64,000 nucleotides of DNA from Verrucomicrobiota bacterium (GCA_003402735.1 QQNE01000007.1:1-64000); one strand, 5' to 3'. Positions 43,818-54,091 are shown, numbered from the stretch's first letter. The notes: generated from the letters alone by a model not told the origin. Made by a program: numbers and translations.

Positions 43818-43949
43818 GCGTTCACCAAAAAAGCGTGTTGGGCCGGGGAGCAACCAACTTCTGCAGAAATGCCGCAGAAAACCGGGGCCGAAAGACGGCC
43901 TCACTTTCCGTTTTGACATCGTCGGACTGGCGAACGAGGGAACGGGGCG

Positions 43950-45629
43950 ATGACGCATGACCCCAGTGTAACCTACGTGATTGGACACAAGAATCCGGAC
44001 ACCGACGCCATTTGTGCGGCGATCGGCTACGCGGATTTGTTGCAACGGACACGGATGCCCAAGGCCTTGGCGGCGCGTTGCGGCTCCATCACCGCCCGGA
44101 CCGAGTGGGTGCTGCGCAAGGCCGGTGTTCCCGTGCCCGAGCTGGTGATGGATGTGCGGCTGACGGTCGGTTCCATTTGCCAGAAGGGCATTGTCAGCGC
44201 CGCACCCCACGAATCCTTCTTGGAGATTTACCAGCGGATGCTCTGGGGCGGTTACCGCAGCATCCCCATCGTCGAAGGAGAAAATCAGCTCAATGGGATG
44301 CTCTCCCTGACGGAACTTCTCAAACTTCTGCTTCCCGTGGGCGAAAGCCCGGAACGGATGCGCGTGGTCCGCACCAGCCTGGGAAGCATGGAGCGCGCCC
44401 TGGACAGCAAACTCTGGTTCGCCGATGGCAACCTCGACACCGAGAGGGACTTCATCCTGATGGTGGCCGCTTCCAGCCCCGAGATCATCCGGGACCGCAT
44501 CGCCCGTTTTCCCCATGAACAGGTCGTGGTCGTCACCGGGGACCGGGAAAACATCCAGCATCTCGCCGTGGAATCGGGCGTCTGCTGCCTGGTGATCACC
44601 GGCGGATTTGAGATGTCCCCGGAGATCCGCGAGGCCGCCCGGGAAAAAGGCGTGGCCATCCTCACCACGCGACACGACACCGCCAGCACGATCCAATTCA
44701 TCCGCGGTTCCCGCCGCATCAGTGAAGCGGTCTCCAAAGACTTCATCCGGTTTGAATCCAACGTCCTGGTGAACTCGATCCAACAGGAGATCCGGGAAAC
44801 TTCCCAGGCCCTGTTTCCGGTGATCGACCACGAGACCGGGCAGCTTTCCGGCGTCTTCTCGCGCTCCGACCTCATCGATTTGCCCCGACCCCAGCTCATC
44901 CTGGTGGATCACAACGAATTCTCCCAGGCGGTCGCAGGGGCCGAGGAAGCGAACATCCTGGAAGTGATCGACCACCACCGCCTCAGCGGAAACCTCGTCT
45001 CCAAAGAACCGATCCGCTTCATCAACCTTCCGGTCGGCTCCACCTCGACCATTGTCGGGCGCCTCTTCTGGGATCAGGGCCTCATCCCTTCCAAGTCGAT
45101 CGCCACCTGCCTGTGCGCGGGCCTCATTTCAGACACCCTAAAGCTGACCTCGCCCACCTCCACCCCGGAAGACAAAAAGCTCCTCGACTGGCTCTCCAAA
45201 ATCGCGGAACTCAACATCGATCAATTCGCCAAGGATTTCTTCGCCGCCGGTTCCGTGCTCAACAGTTGCACCCCGACCGAAGCCGTTTCCAGCGATCGCA
45301 AGGAATACGAGGAAGCGGGCTACAAGGTCAGCATCTCCCAAATCGAGGAACTCGGGCTCCATCATCTCTGGGATTCGGTCCCCTCGCTGCAGGAAGAACT
45401 TCGCGCCCTGATCAAACAGCGCGGCCTCGACCTCGCCTGCTGCATGGTGACCGATATCGGCCAGCACTTCAGCGTTCTTCTCATGGAAGGCCCCGATCCC
45501 GTCCTCAATCGCGTCGATTACCCCAAACGAGACCACGGCATTTTTGAAATGGACGGAGTCGTGAGCCGCAAAAAGCAGCTTTTCCCCTGGCTGAGCCGCT
45601 TGCTGACGGCGGTTCCTCGCAGCGCCTGA
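43950..45629 (+). CDS. Manganese-dependent inorganic pyrophosphatase with CBS and DRTGG insertion
   Basis: 559 residues. A DHH-family II pyrophosphatase split by regulatory domains: GHKNPDTDAICAAIGYADLL at the N-terminus, then a CBS domain (YRSIPIVEGENQLNGMLSLTEL), a DRTGG-like domain (VVTGDRENIQHLAV) and a second CBS half, before VDHNEFSQ and EVIDHHR of the catalytic core and the DHHA2 end (SDRKEYEEAGYKVSISQIEE). It hydrolyses pyrophosphate and is probably regulated by adenine nucleotides, as for CBS-PPases. Standalone gene. Confidence 0.92.
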   Translation: MTHDPSVTYVIGHKNPDTDAICAAIGYADLLQRTRMPKALAARCGSITARTEWVLRKAGVPVPELVMDVRLTVGSICQKGIVSAAPHESFLEIYQRMLWGGYRSIPIVEGENQLNGMLSLTELLKLLLPVGESPERMRVVRTSLGSMERALDSKLWFADGNLDTERDFILMVAASSPEIIRDRIARFPHEQVVVVTGDRENIQHLAVESGVCCLVITGGFEMSPEIREAAREKGVAILTTRHDTASTIQFIRGSRRISEAVSKDFIRFESNVLVNSIQQEIRETSQALFPVIDHETGQLSGVFSRSDLIDLPRPQLILVDHNEFSQAVAGAEEANILEVIDHHRLSGNLVSKEPIRFINLPVGSTSTIVGRLFWDQGLIPSKSIATCLCAGLISDTLKLTSPTSTPEDKKLLDWLSKIAELNIDQFAKDFFAAGSVLNSCTPTEAVSSDRKEYEEAGYKVSISQIEELGLHHLWDSVPSLQEELRALIKQRGLDLACCMVTDIGQHFSVLLMEGPDPVLNRVDYPKRDHGIFEMDGVVSRKKQLFPWLSRLLTAVPRSA

Positions 45630-45752
45630 CCGACCCCGCCCCTCTCCTTCAACGCAGTTTCGAGGCAATCCACCAGGTGATCGCTCCCGGAAGTCGAACA
45701 GATCCTTGCCCATCCGGCGTCGCCTTTGACTTCCCCGGCGCGCCCCGCTAAG

Positions 45753-47912
45753 ATGGAGCCGCGCCGTCTCATGCGCTGCTCTCCCTCACGTTTGATCCTG
45801 GCCTGGATCTGGTTGCTAACCGGAGGAATCCCCGCGATCACTCCCCCTGCCTTGGCGGATGTCACCAAGCCCGGATCCGCTCCGGTCAACACCGATCCCC
45901 GTCCCCGCGGCCGGGACCGTGAGCGGCGCGATCCCGAACCCGTCACCATGCCGTCTCGGGAGGACCGCATCCCCGTTGTCGAACCCAAACGATTCAAACT
46001 GCTCCGGGGCGAACCCCTGCAACTCACCCTCGATACCGTCGAGGATCCATTCTCCCAACGCGTCCGCTTCTTCATCCGGGAAGAGCCCAAAGCGGGTTCT
46101 CTTTCCGAACTGAGCGAATCCCCGGATGATTTTTCCTCGGCTCTTGTCACCTACCAGTCCGATCCGACATCCAAAGCCGCCACGGACCAGTTCACCTTTG
46201 CCGCGCAGTATCCCTCCGGACGGGTCTCCGCGGCCGTGCCAGTCGTCCTCGAGATCATCGACCCGGTTCCACTCATCGCCTGCGTCTCCACGCTCGATTT
46301 CGGAAAGACCATCCTCGGTGGCCAATCGCTCCGAACCATCGTGCTGACCAACAAAGGCACCGCTCCATTCGAGTTGGTCCCGGAACTTCCGCCGCCCTGG
46401 AAATGGATGCCAAGCGAGGGCCAGACCGGGCTGCGCCTTTCCCCGGGCGAGTCGGCCCCGGCCACCTTCGGTTTCTTTCCCGTCGCCCTGGGCCACTCTG
46501 TCTTCCGGTTGGCCCTGCCTACCGGTGCACCGGAAAAACCCGGCGTTCTCTTCACCGGGGAAGGCGTGGTGCCCTTTGTCCTGGCATCCCGCAAACTGAC
46601 CTTGGCGCACGACCCGCAGAGCCGCCTCCGCACCGGCACCATCGCCCTCACCAACCCGGGCGTCGAAGGCGTTTCGGTGACGCTGCGCTTGGACGCTCGT
46701 CTTCAGTCGCCGGGTGGGGACCGCGTCTGGCTGGACAAGGAGCAGCGCAAGGAGTTGACATTCGTTCTCCCTCCCCAGAACCCCTCCGCCTTCACCGGAG
46801 AGATTCACCTGGAGGCCAACGGGTTCCAGGAAATGGTCCCGGTGACTGCGGACCCGCTCCCCGGTTTCCTCTCCATGTCCGGAGTCGCCGCAGATCACTC
46901 GCTCCCATGCGGCCAGGTCTCCATCGGGAGCAAATCCGAGTTCGTCATCAAACTTCGCAATGTCGGTGGCCAACCCGTCCCGGTGCGCGCCAACCCGCCG
47001 CCCCCCCCTTTCCTGGTCCAGGACCTGCCCCTGGAATGGACCCTGCCACCGGGGGGTGAGACGGAGCTCCGGGTCCTCTTCGCCCCCAAGGAACCCGGCC
47101 TCTTTCGCGAGCGCCTCGTCCTCCACGGCTCTCAACAGGAATTTGTGGTCACACTCCACGGCGAGTCCATGGCAGTGCCCTCCGCGGTGGAAGCGACCGC
47201 TTCGGCCAACCTCTCCGGCAAGATCACGATGGCCGCAGCCCGTCCTCCCATCGGAAACCCCGCCGCCCCCGGCCAAGCCCAAGACCTCTCCCAGGCCACC
47301 GACTATCATGAAATGCTCGAGGCAAAAACGGGCATGCCTGCCAGCGTTTCGACCCAGACGGGACGCGAACTCAACTCGCCCGAGGCACCCAACTCCGTGA
47401 CGGGACGAAACGGCGAGATCCCCCTCCCGCCCATGATCTCCATCGACGGAATGCTTGCGCTCAGCCCCCACAAGCTCAAGACGGATGTCAAACTGCCGAA
47501 AGTGCCCATCTTTGCTGTCAAGGAGACCACGGCGAAAAGCGCCCTTCTCGTCTGGCGCCAACCTCAGGGAGACGCGCCCCGCTACGAAGTGGAAACGCGC
47601 ATCATCGCATTCAACGGTGCCAAAAAACAGTTGGAGTGCCTTTGGGTCCCCACGAAACAGGTGAAATTCTCGCTCGCGGACCAAATTGTGACCGCCGAAG
47701 TCTCCGGTCTGCAACCCGAGTCCTATCACCTCTTCCGCATCTTCACGCTGGGAGCCAACGGGACCAACAGTCTTCCCTCCCGGGAATTGGGTGCCCGCAC
47801 CAAACGCGCCACCCTGTCCACGGGCACGATCCTCAACCTGGGCGTGGCCGGCCTCGTGATCGGAGGCGGCGTGACCATCTTCATGATGCTGCGCCGGGAA
47901 CGGCTTCTGTGA
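45753..47912 (+). CDS. Secreted multi-Ig-like (choice-of-anchor D type) protein with C-terminal membrane anchor
   Basis: 719 residues from the ATG at 45753. Signal peptide (ending about PALA), a proline/arginine-rich linker, then repeated beta-sandwich domains of the ASPM-SPD-2-Hydin/choice-of-anchor D type: LDFGKTILGGQSLRTIVLTN, IALTNPGVEGVSVTLRL, LRNVGGQPVPVR. A fibronectin III-like domain follows (KTTAKSALLVWRQ.., AEVSGLQPESYHLFRI), and a single helix with a basic end (GVAGLVIGGGVTIFMMLRRERLL) anchors it. Probably an extracytoplasmic structural or binding protein. It overlaps the NUDIX gene tail-to-tail by 32 bp. Confidence 0.72.
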   Translation: MEPRRLMRCSPSRLILAWIWLLTGGIPAITPPALADVTKPGSAPVNTDPRPRGRDRERRDPEPVTMPSREDRIPVVEPKRFKLLRGEPLQLTLDTVEDPFSQRVRFFIREEPKAGSLSELSESPDDFSSALVTYQSDPTSKAATDQFTFAAQYPSGRVSAAVPVVLEIIDPVPLIACVSTLDFGKTILGGQSLRTIVLTNKGTAPFELVPELPPPWKWMPSEGQTGLRLSPGESAPATFGFFPVALGHSVFRLALPTGAPEKPGVLFTGEGVVPFVLASRKLTLAHDPQSRLRTGTIALTNPGVEGVSVTLRLDARLQSPGGDRVWLDKEQRKELTFVLPPQNPSAFTGEIHLEANGFQEMVPVTADPLPGFLSMSGVAADHSLPCGQVSIGSKSEFVIKLRNVGGQPVPVRANPPPPPFLVQDLPLEWTLPPGGETELRVLFAPKEPGLFRERLVLHGSQQEFVVTLHGESMAVPSAVEATASANLSGKITMAAARPPIGNPAAPGQAQDLSQATDYHEMLEAKTGMPASVSTQTGRELNSPEAPNSVTGRNGEIPLPPMISIDGMLALSPHKLKTDVKLPKVPIFAVKETTAKSALLVWRQPQGDAPRYEVETRIIAFNGAKKQLECLWVPTKQVKFSLADQIVTAEVSGLQPESYHLFRIFTLGANGTNSLPSRELGARTKRATLSTGTILNLGVAGLVIGGGVTIFMMLRRERLL

Positions 47913-48432
47913 CCGCGGCCCCCGGGGCCTCGAGAAACTGCACATCGCGCCAGAGCATTTCCTCGCCATCAAAAACAAAGTTGGCCTCAAAACGTCGGCC
48001 CTCGAGCATCTCCCGAAGCCAGTATCGGTCATCCGCCCACATCTCCCCGAACGGAAGCTCATCAAAAGAAAACCAGAGCGGCGCCGCCTCGCGCGTCTCG
48101 GTCGGGGTTCCGCCATAGCGGAACGTGCGAAAGACGACGACATGCAAGGCCAGACCATCGACGAATTGAAAGCGGAGGATCCCCATCGCCTCGCAGTCGG
48201 CCGGATCCACCTCGAGATGCAGTTCCTCACGGATCTCCCTCACGGCCGCCTCCACGGCGGTTTCGCCAGGCTCAAGTTTTCCACCCGGCCCGTTGATCTT
48301 GCCCTGACCCAAACCGGTCTTCTTGCGGATCAGCAACACCTCGCCGCCCTCGATGACAAACAGAAGATTGGCCCGCATCGTGGGCTCCCAGGAACCCCAG
48401 TCGATCCCGGGAATGGCGGAAGTCTGATCCAT
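47881..48432 (-). CDS. NUDIX hydrolase, MTH1/MutT-like
   Basis: 183 residues. The Nudix box is complete: GPGGKLEPGETAVEAAVREIREEL. The region after it (MWADDRYWLREMLEGRRFEANFVFDGEEM) resembles human MTH1 (NUDT1), including the WxDD purine-binding motif, so hydrolysis of oxidised purine dNTPs is the best guess. It starts 4 bp after the stop of the S8 protease gene and is likely co-transcribed with it. A convergent 32-bp overlap with the Ig-like protein gene is shared coding sequence on both strands. Confidence 0.87.
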   Translation of the reverse strand: MDQTSAIPGIDWGSWEPTMRANLLFVIEGGEVLLIRKKTGLGQGKINGPGGKLEPGETAVEAAVREIREELHLEVDPADCEAMGILRFQFVDGLALHVVVFRTFRYGGTPTETREAAPLWFSFDELPFGEMWADDRYWLREMLEGRRFEANFVFDGEEMLWRDVQFLEAPGAAVTEAVPGAAS

Positions 48433-48436
48433 CGAA

Positions 48437-51400
48437 TCAAGGCAGCAACACCCGGTAATAACGGCGCGGTTTGTTGGTGGCGTTCCGGTCGATCCAGGTC
48501 GTGCTCGGTCCGGTGGCGATGATCGTCCCGGGAATACGGGTCCACGTCACCAGATTTTCGCTATATTCAATCCAATACTCGTTCCCCGCCACCGAGGGGA
48601 ACTGCAGGTTCGTGTTGTTGCCGCTGCGCTGGACAGTGACCTGAGGGACCAGGGTGGGAGCCTGGTCCGACGTTCCGAACCACGACTCCAGATCCTCATA
48701 AACGCCGTCCCCATCCCCGTCTTGATAGATCGCAAACCGATCCACAAAACCTGCATCCAACCCGGCCGCGGTATAGGCATCCTTCTGATAAGACCACCTC
48801 AATGTGTGGGTTCCTGACGGGACCAGAAATCCCTCGCGCCGCCAACCGGTCTCGCCGCTGATGGACTTCTTCTCGGCATCATCCAGATAGAATCGCAGAA
48901 AATCATAACCGGTTTCCGACGAGACCCCCCAATAAAAGACAACCTTGCATGGACCGATGACCTGAGTGGTCATCTCGCTCCGCCCTTCATTGGCGATCTC
49001 GCCGGTGCGGGCCGCGTCTTTCCCGTCCGTGGTGTAGACCGCCTGCGGCGCCCACGAAACATCTCCAGACGTTGCGATGACCTGCTGCAGGGCATCGATC
49101 GCGTCCGCCAAACCGAGCGCCACCGTCCCCACCTCGACGGTGATCTGCTTGGCCGCGGTGCCGGCGGAATTGGTGGCCTGGAGCGTCACCGGATAGGATC
49201 CCACGACATTGACCGTGCCATAAATCAAGCCGGTGGATGCATGCAACGACAGTCCGGGCGGCAGTCCCGTGGCGGAGAAGGCGGACGGCGCATGAGTCGC
49301 CTCCACCGACTGACGGAGATACACCCCCTGATAGGCCTGGATCACGCCGGTGCGAATCTCCGGCACCACAGCGGTGGGCGTGATCTCGATTTGATCAATC
49401 CACCCCTTGTCCTGCCCAGTCGCCACGCCCGGGTCCTTGAGATAATAGATATCCACATTGTGCGGCCCGGATCCCACATAGGTGGAGGCGGCCGTCCAAT
49501 CCTTCTCTCCGGTGATGTAATCCCTAACATACCCATCCACCGTGAGGACGAGATAATCTCCATTCTTCTCCGAGGATACCTTCCACTGGAAGTCCAGCTT
49601 GGCCGGACCATTCACGGTGAATTCGATCCCGGAATATTCCTCATTCTTGACCACGGCGGTCTCGATGGCATCGGCTCCATCCTTCGAGATCGCGGTCTGC
49701 CTGACCGGGTCTCCATATCCAAACGGAATGATCTTCAGCGTGTCCGGTTGCTCCACCGCCGCGGACAAAGTGGGTTCGCCTGCCAGAATGTAAAAATAGG
49801 AGGATGGATTCCAACCCCAACCCGCACCGTTCATGGCGGCTTGATAGCCTTGGAAAGGGCCGGTTTCGAGCGGCGTGCCCGTGATCAGACCGGTTGTGGA
49901 ATTGAGACTGAGTCCGGCGGGCAGACCGGGCGCATAGAAACGCGCGGCGTCATACGCGGTCGGCGACCCGGAAGCGGTGATCTGGTGTTCCATCTCCCAC
50001 TGCTCACGGCCCACGATGAGCCAGTTCGAGGTGATCACCGGCACCGCGAGCGAGGCGTTGGCGCTGGTGCCATGAAAGGTCAAGACGACTTCATCAAGGG
50101 TGCCGGTGTGATCCACGGTGCGATCAAAGACCTCCAGCTTCCAATTGCCCTGAGATTGTTCTCCCCAGAAGTGCGTGGTTAGGAACGTCCAATCCAGGTT
50201 CGCGGTGTTGTCATTGAACCGGTCACGCGCCAGGGTGGACTTGACGCCGCTCGGTGAGGTCAAACACCATTCCAGGTTCCCCACATACGGATGCGTGGCC
50301 TTCACTTTCACGGTGACGTGCTCAATGCGCAGGTTGTCTGCGGCCGGAACCGTGAGGATTCGGGTGAGGCCGGTTTCGTCCGCGTCGGGAATGGCCAGCC
50401 CCAAATTGGTTTGCGACACGTTGCGAAGCTGCAACGCCGCCAAGTTCGTCCAAGTGGAGGCCAGGCTGCACGCCGCCGCATCGACCAAAACGGCTCCATA
50501 GCGGTGATGAAAGTGAAACCCCGCCGCGTTCACGGACCAGCCGCTGTTGAATTCATCATTCTGCACCGCGGTGCGCACCAAGATCTCCTGCACGTCCCGA
50601 TACGTCAGGTTGGGGTTGGCTTGAAGCATCAACGCCACCACACCCGCCACCGTGGGCGTCGCGGAGGACGTGCCGCCAAACGTGTTGGTATAACTCGTAT
50701 CCGCAAAGTCAGGATACTCCACCAAGCCACCGTCCTCGTTGTATCCTTCCGCACCCACCAGATCGGTCGTGGTGATCCCCTGATTTCCACCGTTGGAAGG
50801 TGCACAGATCAGGATATTGGCTCCGGGTTCGCTATAGAAGGCTGGCCTCCCCACATCGTTGATTGCGGAGACGGCCATCACCTCCGGCAAATTCGCCCAC
50901 CCGTCGTAATTCGAGTCGTCCCCTGCCGAATTGCCGTTGCCCGCCGCCCACAGGAAAATAGTGCCCTTCCCGCCGCGGCCCGTCGCCGCCCCGTTGCGAA
51001 TGGCCGCCAAGGCCAGCGGTCCCGGCCCCTCGGCTCCCCGGGCGGTGTCAAAGGGCCCCCAACTGTTGCTCTTGATGGCGATCCCGTTCGGTTGAAACGA
51101 AATCGCTTCCGCGTCCTGGGCATCGGTGGTGGGAGCGGCAATCAGACGAAGACCCGCCAACTGGGCTTCCGGCGCGCTTCCGGTCCCCCCGATGCCGTTG
51201 TTCCCTCGCCCCGCCGCCACCCCGGCGCAAGCTGTCCCGTGATAATCACCGTCCCCCGGCGTAGGATCGGCATCGGCGTCGTTGAAATCATAGCTCTTGG
51301 CCGGGTCCGCATTGGCCGCGAGGTCAGGATGATTCAGCGCGAGCCCGTCATCGACGATCCCGATGCAGACGCCGGTGCCTTTGTAGTTGTCCCACGCAGT

Positions 51401-51919
51401 CAACACATTGACATCGGTGTTGGCCTTGCCCTGGTTCTGCCCGGTGTTGCGCAAGTGCCACTGGTATCCGGCATTCCCGGCGTCGTAGCCGAACAACGGA
51501 TCGTTGGGAACCCAGAATCTCGCCCATTGCCGCGCCAACATCGGCTCCGCCGCGCGCACCCCAGCCAGTTTGCGGATGTCGGCGGACCCAGTCAAAACGG
51601 CCTCCGCCGGACCGCCGAACTCGGCCACGAGGTAGCGACCCTGCTGCGTGGCCCGGACCACGCCCGGCACCGCACGCACCGCATCCAAGGCGGCGGCTCC
51701 GGCGGCGGGTTGCAGCTCCACCAGCACTTGGCGGCTCAGCCAGCGCCGGGACGCCTCGTTCCGGGGGGCGCCCCGCTCGTAAAACACCCAGGCTCCGCCC
51801 GGACCGGACTCCGCCGGAGCGCGCTCGAACATCTTGCCCCCCACCACGACTTGGGCCAGGCCAGACGAGGTGACGGCCAGCAAGACCAAAAAGAGCAGAG
51901 AGGGACGAGGCGCACGCAT
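48437..51919 (-). CDS. Secreted S8 (subtilisin/kexin-like) serine peptidase with P domain
   Basis: 1160 residues from the ATG at 51919. Signal peptide (LLFLVLLAVTSSGLAQ), propeptide-like region, S8 domain with Asp in GIVDDGLALNHPDL, His in DYHGTACAGVAAG and Ser in GGTSSATPTVAGVV; then a proprotein-convertase P domain (NLRIEHVTVKVKATHPYVGNL..). The C-terminal half has putative Ig (He_PIG) domains (GLPAGLSLNSTTGLITGTP and GLPPGLSLHASTGLIYGT) and two similar beta domains (PAKLDFQWKVSSE.. and PCKVVFYWGVSSE..). It ends YYRVLLP, a tail often seen on secreted Verrucomicrobiota proteins. An extracellular protease. Confidence 0.92.
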   Translation of the reverse strand: MRAPRPSLLFLVLLAVTSSGLAQVVVGGKMFERAPAESGPGGAWVFYERGAPRNEASRRWLSRQVLVELQPAAGAAALDAVRAVPGVVRATQQGRYLVAEFGGPAEAVLTGSADIRKLAGVRAAEPMLARQWARFWVPNDPLFGYDAGNAGYQWHLRNTGQNQGKANTDVNVLTAWDNYKGTGVCIGIVDDGLALNHPDLAANADPAKSYDFNDADADPTPGDGDYHGTACAGVAAGRGNNGIGGTGSAPEAQLAGLRLIAAPTTDAQDAEAISFQPNGIAIKSNSWGPFDTARGAEGPGPLALAAIRNGAATGRGGKGTIFLWAAGNGNSAGDDSNYDGWANLPEVMAVSAINDVGRPAFYSEPGANILICAPSNGGNQGITTTDLVGAEGYNEDGGLVEYPDFADTSYTNTFGGTSSATPTVAGVVALMLQANPNLTYRDVQEILVRTAVQNDEFNSGWSVNAAGFHFHHRYGAVLVDAAACSLASTWTNLAALQLRNVSQTNLGLAIPDADETGLTRILTVPAADNLRIEHVTVKVKATHPYVGNLEWCLTSPSGVKSTLARDRFNDNTANLDWTFLTTHFWGEQSQGNWKLEVFDRTVDHTGTLDEVVLTFHGTSANASLAVPVITSNWLIVGREQWEMEHQITASGSPTAYDAARFYAPGLPAGLSLNSTTGLITGTPLETGPFQGYQAAMNGAGWGWNPSSYFYILAGEPTLSAAVEQPDTLKIIPFGYGDPVRQTAISKDGADAIETAVVKNEEYSGIEFTVNGPAKLDFQWKVSSEKNGDYLVLTVDGYVRDYITGEKDWTAASTYVGSGPHNVDIYYLKDPGVATGQDKGWIDQIEITPTAVVPEIRTGVIQAYQGVYLRQSVEATHAPSAFSATGLPPGLSLHASTGLIYGTVNVVGSYPVTLQATNSAGTAAKQITVEVGTVALGLADAIDALQQVIATSGDVSWAPQAVYTTDGKDAARTGEIANEGRSEMTTQVIGPCKVVFYWGVSSETGYDFLRFYLDDAEKKSISGETGWRREGFLVPSGTHTLRWSYQKDAYTAAGLDAGFVDRFAIYQDGDGDGVYEDLESWFGTSDQAPTLVPQVTVQRSGNNTNLQFPSVAGNEYWIEYSENLVTWTRIPGTIIATGPSTTWIDRNATNKPRRYYRVLLP

Positions 51920-51985
51920 CGCGGGGACGGCCTTCACCTTGAACACTGGGGACCTGCACCGCAAGGACAAACGCGGGAGCGCCGA

Positions 51986-52762
51986 TCAGCGGATGATCCC
52001 GCGGGCGCTGGACTCGACGAAGGCGATGATCTCCGCAAGCAGTCCGTCCACATCCTCCATGGCCCGCAACTCCGCCAGAGCCTGCTGCACGTTGAGATCT
52101 TTTCGGTAGAGCAAGCGATGCGCCTCCTTGACGGCGCGAACGGCGGCCTCGGAATGCCCTTGGCGCTGCATGCCGACGACGTTCACGCTGCGCACTGCGG
52201 CCGGGTTTCCGTCCGCGATCATGTGCGGCGGCAGATCCTGGACAATCTTGGTGCAGCCGCCGGTCATGGCCCCGTCCCCGAGCCGGCAGAACTGATGCAC
52301 CGCCGAGAGCCCACCCAGAATGACCCGGTCCCCGACCACCACGTGACCGGCCAGGGTGCCATTGTTCGAGAAAATGCAGTGATTGCCGACCTTGCAGTCG
52401 TGGGCGATGTGGGCGTAAGCGAGGAAATTGTTGTGGCTGCCCAGGGCGGTTTTGTCCTCGGCACTGGTGCCCCGGTGCACAGTGACAAATTCGCGAAACG
52501 TATTGCCGTCGCCAATCTCACAAAAGGTCGGCTCGCCAGCGTATTTCAAATCCTGGGTCTGTTGACCGATGGAACTGAAGGCGAAGAAACGGTTCCCCTG
52601 CCCCACCGTGAGTGGCCCGGCCAGAGTGACGTGATTCTGCAGCCAACAACCATCTCCCAGGCGCACCCCGGCGTGGATCACGCAGTAGGGGCCGATCTCG
52701 ACGTCCTCACCGATTTCAACCGAGGGATCGAGGACGGCGGTGGGATGAATCCGCGAAGCCAT
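51986..52762 (-). CDS. lpxA: Acyl-[ACP]--UDP-N-acetylglucosamine O-acyltransferase
   Basis: 258 residues, left-handed beta-helix of hexapeptide repeats. Catalytic His and substrate motif in AYAHIAHDCKVGNHCIFSNN, plus TVHRGTSAEDKT and HQFCRLG, are those of LpxA rather than LpxD; the C-terminal helix bundle (AVKEAHRLLYRKDLN) agrees. First step of lipid A synthesis. Starts 6 bp after the lpxC/fabZ stop, so they form one operon. Confidence 0.93.
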   Translation of the reverse strand: MASRIHPTAVLDPSVEIGEDVEIGPYCVIHAGVRLGDGCWLQNHVTLAGPLTVGQGNRFFAFSSIGQQTQDLKYAGEPTFCEIGDGNTFREFVTVHRGTSAEDKTALGSHNNFLAYAHIAHDCKVGNHCIFSNNGTLAGHVVVGDRVILGGLSAVHQFCRLGDGAMTGGCTKIVQDLPPHMIADGNPAAVRSVNVVGMQRQGHSEAAVRAVKEAHRLLYRKDLNVQQALAELRAMEDVDGLLAEIIAFVESSARGIIR

Positions 52763-52768
52763 CCTTCT

Positions 52769-54091
52769 CTATCTGTCCATTAACGCGAACTTCAACTCCG
52801 CGGTTGAAGCGATCTCACCATTCACCGTGCATTTGCAGGCCGCCTGGCCGATGTTGCGCTTCACCTTGAGAAATTCCGCCTCGATCACCAAGGTGTCTCC
52901 CGGCACCACCAGACGGCGGAACTTGACGTCGTCCGCACTGACAAAGTAACCGATCTTGCCCTGATGCTCCGGCTTGCGGAGCATGATGATGCTGGCGACC
53001 TGGGCCATGGCCTCCACCTGCAAGACCCCGGGCATGACCGGATGACCCGGGAAATGACCCTGGAAATACGGTTCGTTCACGGTGACCTGCTTCACCCCGG
53101 TGCACTTCATGTCGCCCTCGAAATCGACGATCCGATCCACCATGAGAAACGGATAGCGATGCGGAAGAATCTGCATGATATCCTCGACATTGAGGATGCC
53201 CTTGCCGGTCGGGACGAAAACAGGTTTGGGAATGGCGGCCTCGATCGCGCTGTAAGCCTCCCAAACTTTCCGGGCCATCTCCGTGTTCGGCCGGTGACCC
53301 GGCTTGACCGCGATGACGTGGCCCATGATGCGGCGACCTCCCAGCATCAGATCCCCGATGATGTCGAGAATCTTGTGCCGCACGAATTCGTCCTTGAACC
53401 GGAGCGGTTCCTTGGTCATGACCTCCTGATCGCGGATCACGACCGCGTTCTCGAGGCTCCCGCCCTTGATGAGCCCTTTCGTCATGAGCGGCTCCACGTC
53501 CTCGTAGTAGACGAATGTCCGAGCCGGGGCGATCTCCTTCTCGTAGGTCTCCGGGTTGATCTCGAAACTCTGGTATTGCGTGAAGCGCCCCTGCGGCCCC
53601 ATCTGGGTGCAGCTGATCCGGAAGTGCTTGTCCGGCACGATCGTCACCAACGATCCGCCGGGTGTTTCCAGGTGGATCGGTTCCCTCACTTCAAACACCT
53701 TGCGGAGTTGATCCTGCTTTTGGGCACCGGCTTTCTTGATGAGTTCCACGAAGGGCAACGCGCTGCCATCGGCGATGGGCGGCTCGTTTGCATCCATCTC
53801 GACGATGGCGTTGTCGATTCCCATCCCGGTCAGGGCCGAGATGACGTGCTCCACGGTGTGCACCTTCACGCTCCCTTCGGCAATCGTCGTGGCCCGCTCC
53901 ACTTCCTGAACCCGGTCGATGGTGGCGGGGATGAACGGGGCGTCCTCGAGATCCACCCGGCGGAACTTGATCCCATGATTCGGCGGGGCCGGACGCAGCG
54001 TGAGAGAGACTTTTTCCCCCGTGTGAAGAGAGGTCCCCGCCAGCGTCGCGGCCTTGGCGAGGGTGTGTTGGTGGTCGATCGGGCCTGCCAT
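52769..54091 (-). CDS. lpxC/fabZ: Bifunctional LpxC deacetylase / FabZ dehydratase
   Basis: 440 residues. LpxC part (1 to about 295): TSLHTGEKVSLTLRPAPPNHGIKFRR, zinc His in HTVEHVISALTGMGIDNA, and HKILDIIGDLMLGG. FabZ part (about 300-440): ILPHRYPFLMVDRIVDFE, YFQGHFPGHPVMPGVLQVEAMAQ (catalytic His and Glu) and FVSADDVKFRRLVVPGD. LpxC commits UDP-acyl-GlcNAc to lipid A; FabZ dehydrates 3-hydroxyacyl-ACP. The same fusion is known in Bacteroidota, Chlorobi and Akkermansia, and coordinates the two pathways that compete for 3-hydroxyacyl-ACP. Co-transcribed with lpxA. Confidence 0.95.
   Translation of the reverse strand: MAGPIDHQHTLAKAATLAGTSLHTGEKVSLTLRPAPPNHGIKFRRVDLEDAPFIPATIDRVQEVERATTIAEGSVKVHTVEHVISALTGMGIDNAIVEMDANEPPIADGSALPFVELIKKAGAQKQDQLRKVFEVREPIHLETPGGSLVTIVPDKHFRISCTQMGPQGRFTQYQSFEINPETYEKEIAPARTFVYYEDVEPLMTKGLIKGGSLENAVVIRDQEVMTKEPLRFKDEFVRHKILDIIGDLMLGGRRIMGHVIAVKPGHRPNTEMARKVWEAYSAIEAAIPKPVFVPTGKGILNVEDIMQILPHRYPFLMVDRIVDFEGDMKCTGVKQVTVNEPYFQGHFPGHPVMPGVLQVEAMAQVASIIMLRKPEHQGKIGYFVSADDVKFRRLVVPGDTLVIEAEFLKVKRNIGQAACKCTVNGEIASTAELKFALMDR

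Noticed and set aside
45816-48230. 804-residue minus-strand ORF opposite the Ig-like protein
   Set aside because: Composition is a low-complexity Gly/Asp/Arg shadow of the plus gene; no motifs, and it overlaps a gene with signal peptide and Ig repeats.
50291-52783. 830-residue plus-strand ORF opposite the S8 protease and lpxA
   Set aside because: Arg/Gly/His-rich antisense frame running across two well-supported genes and their intergenic gap.
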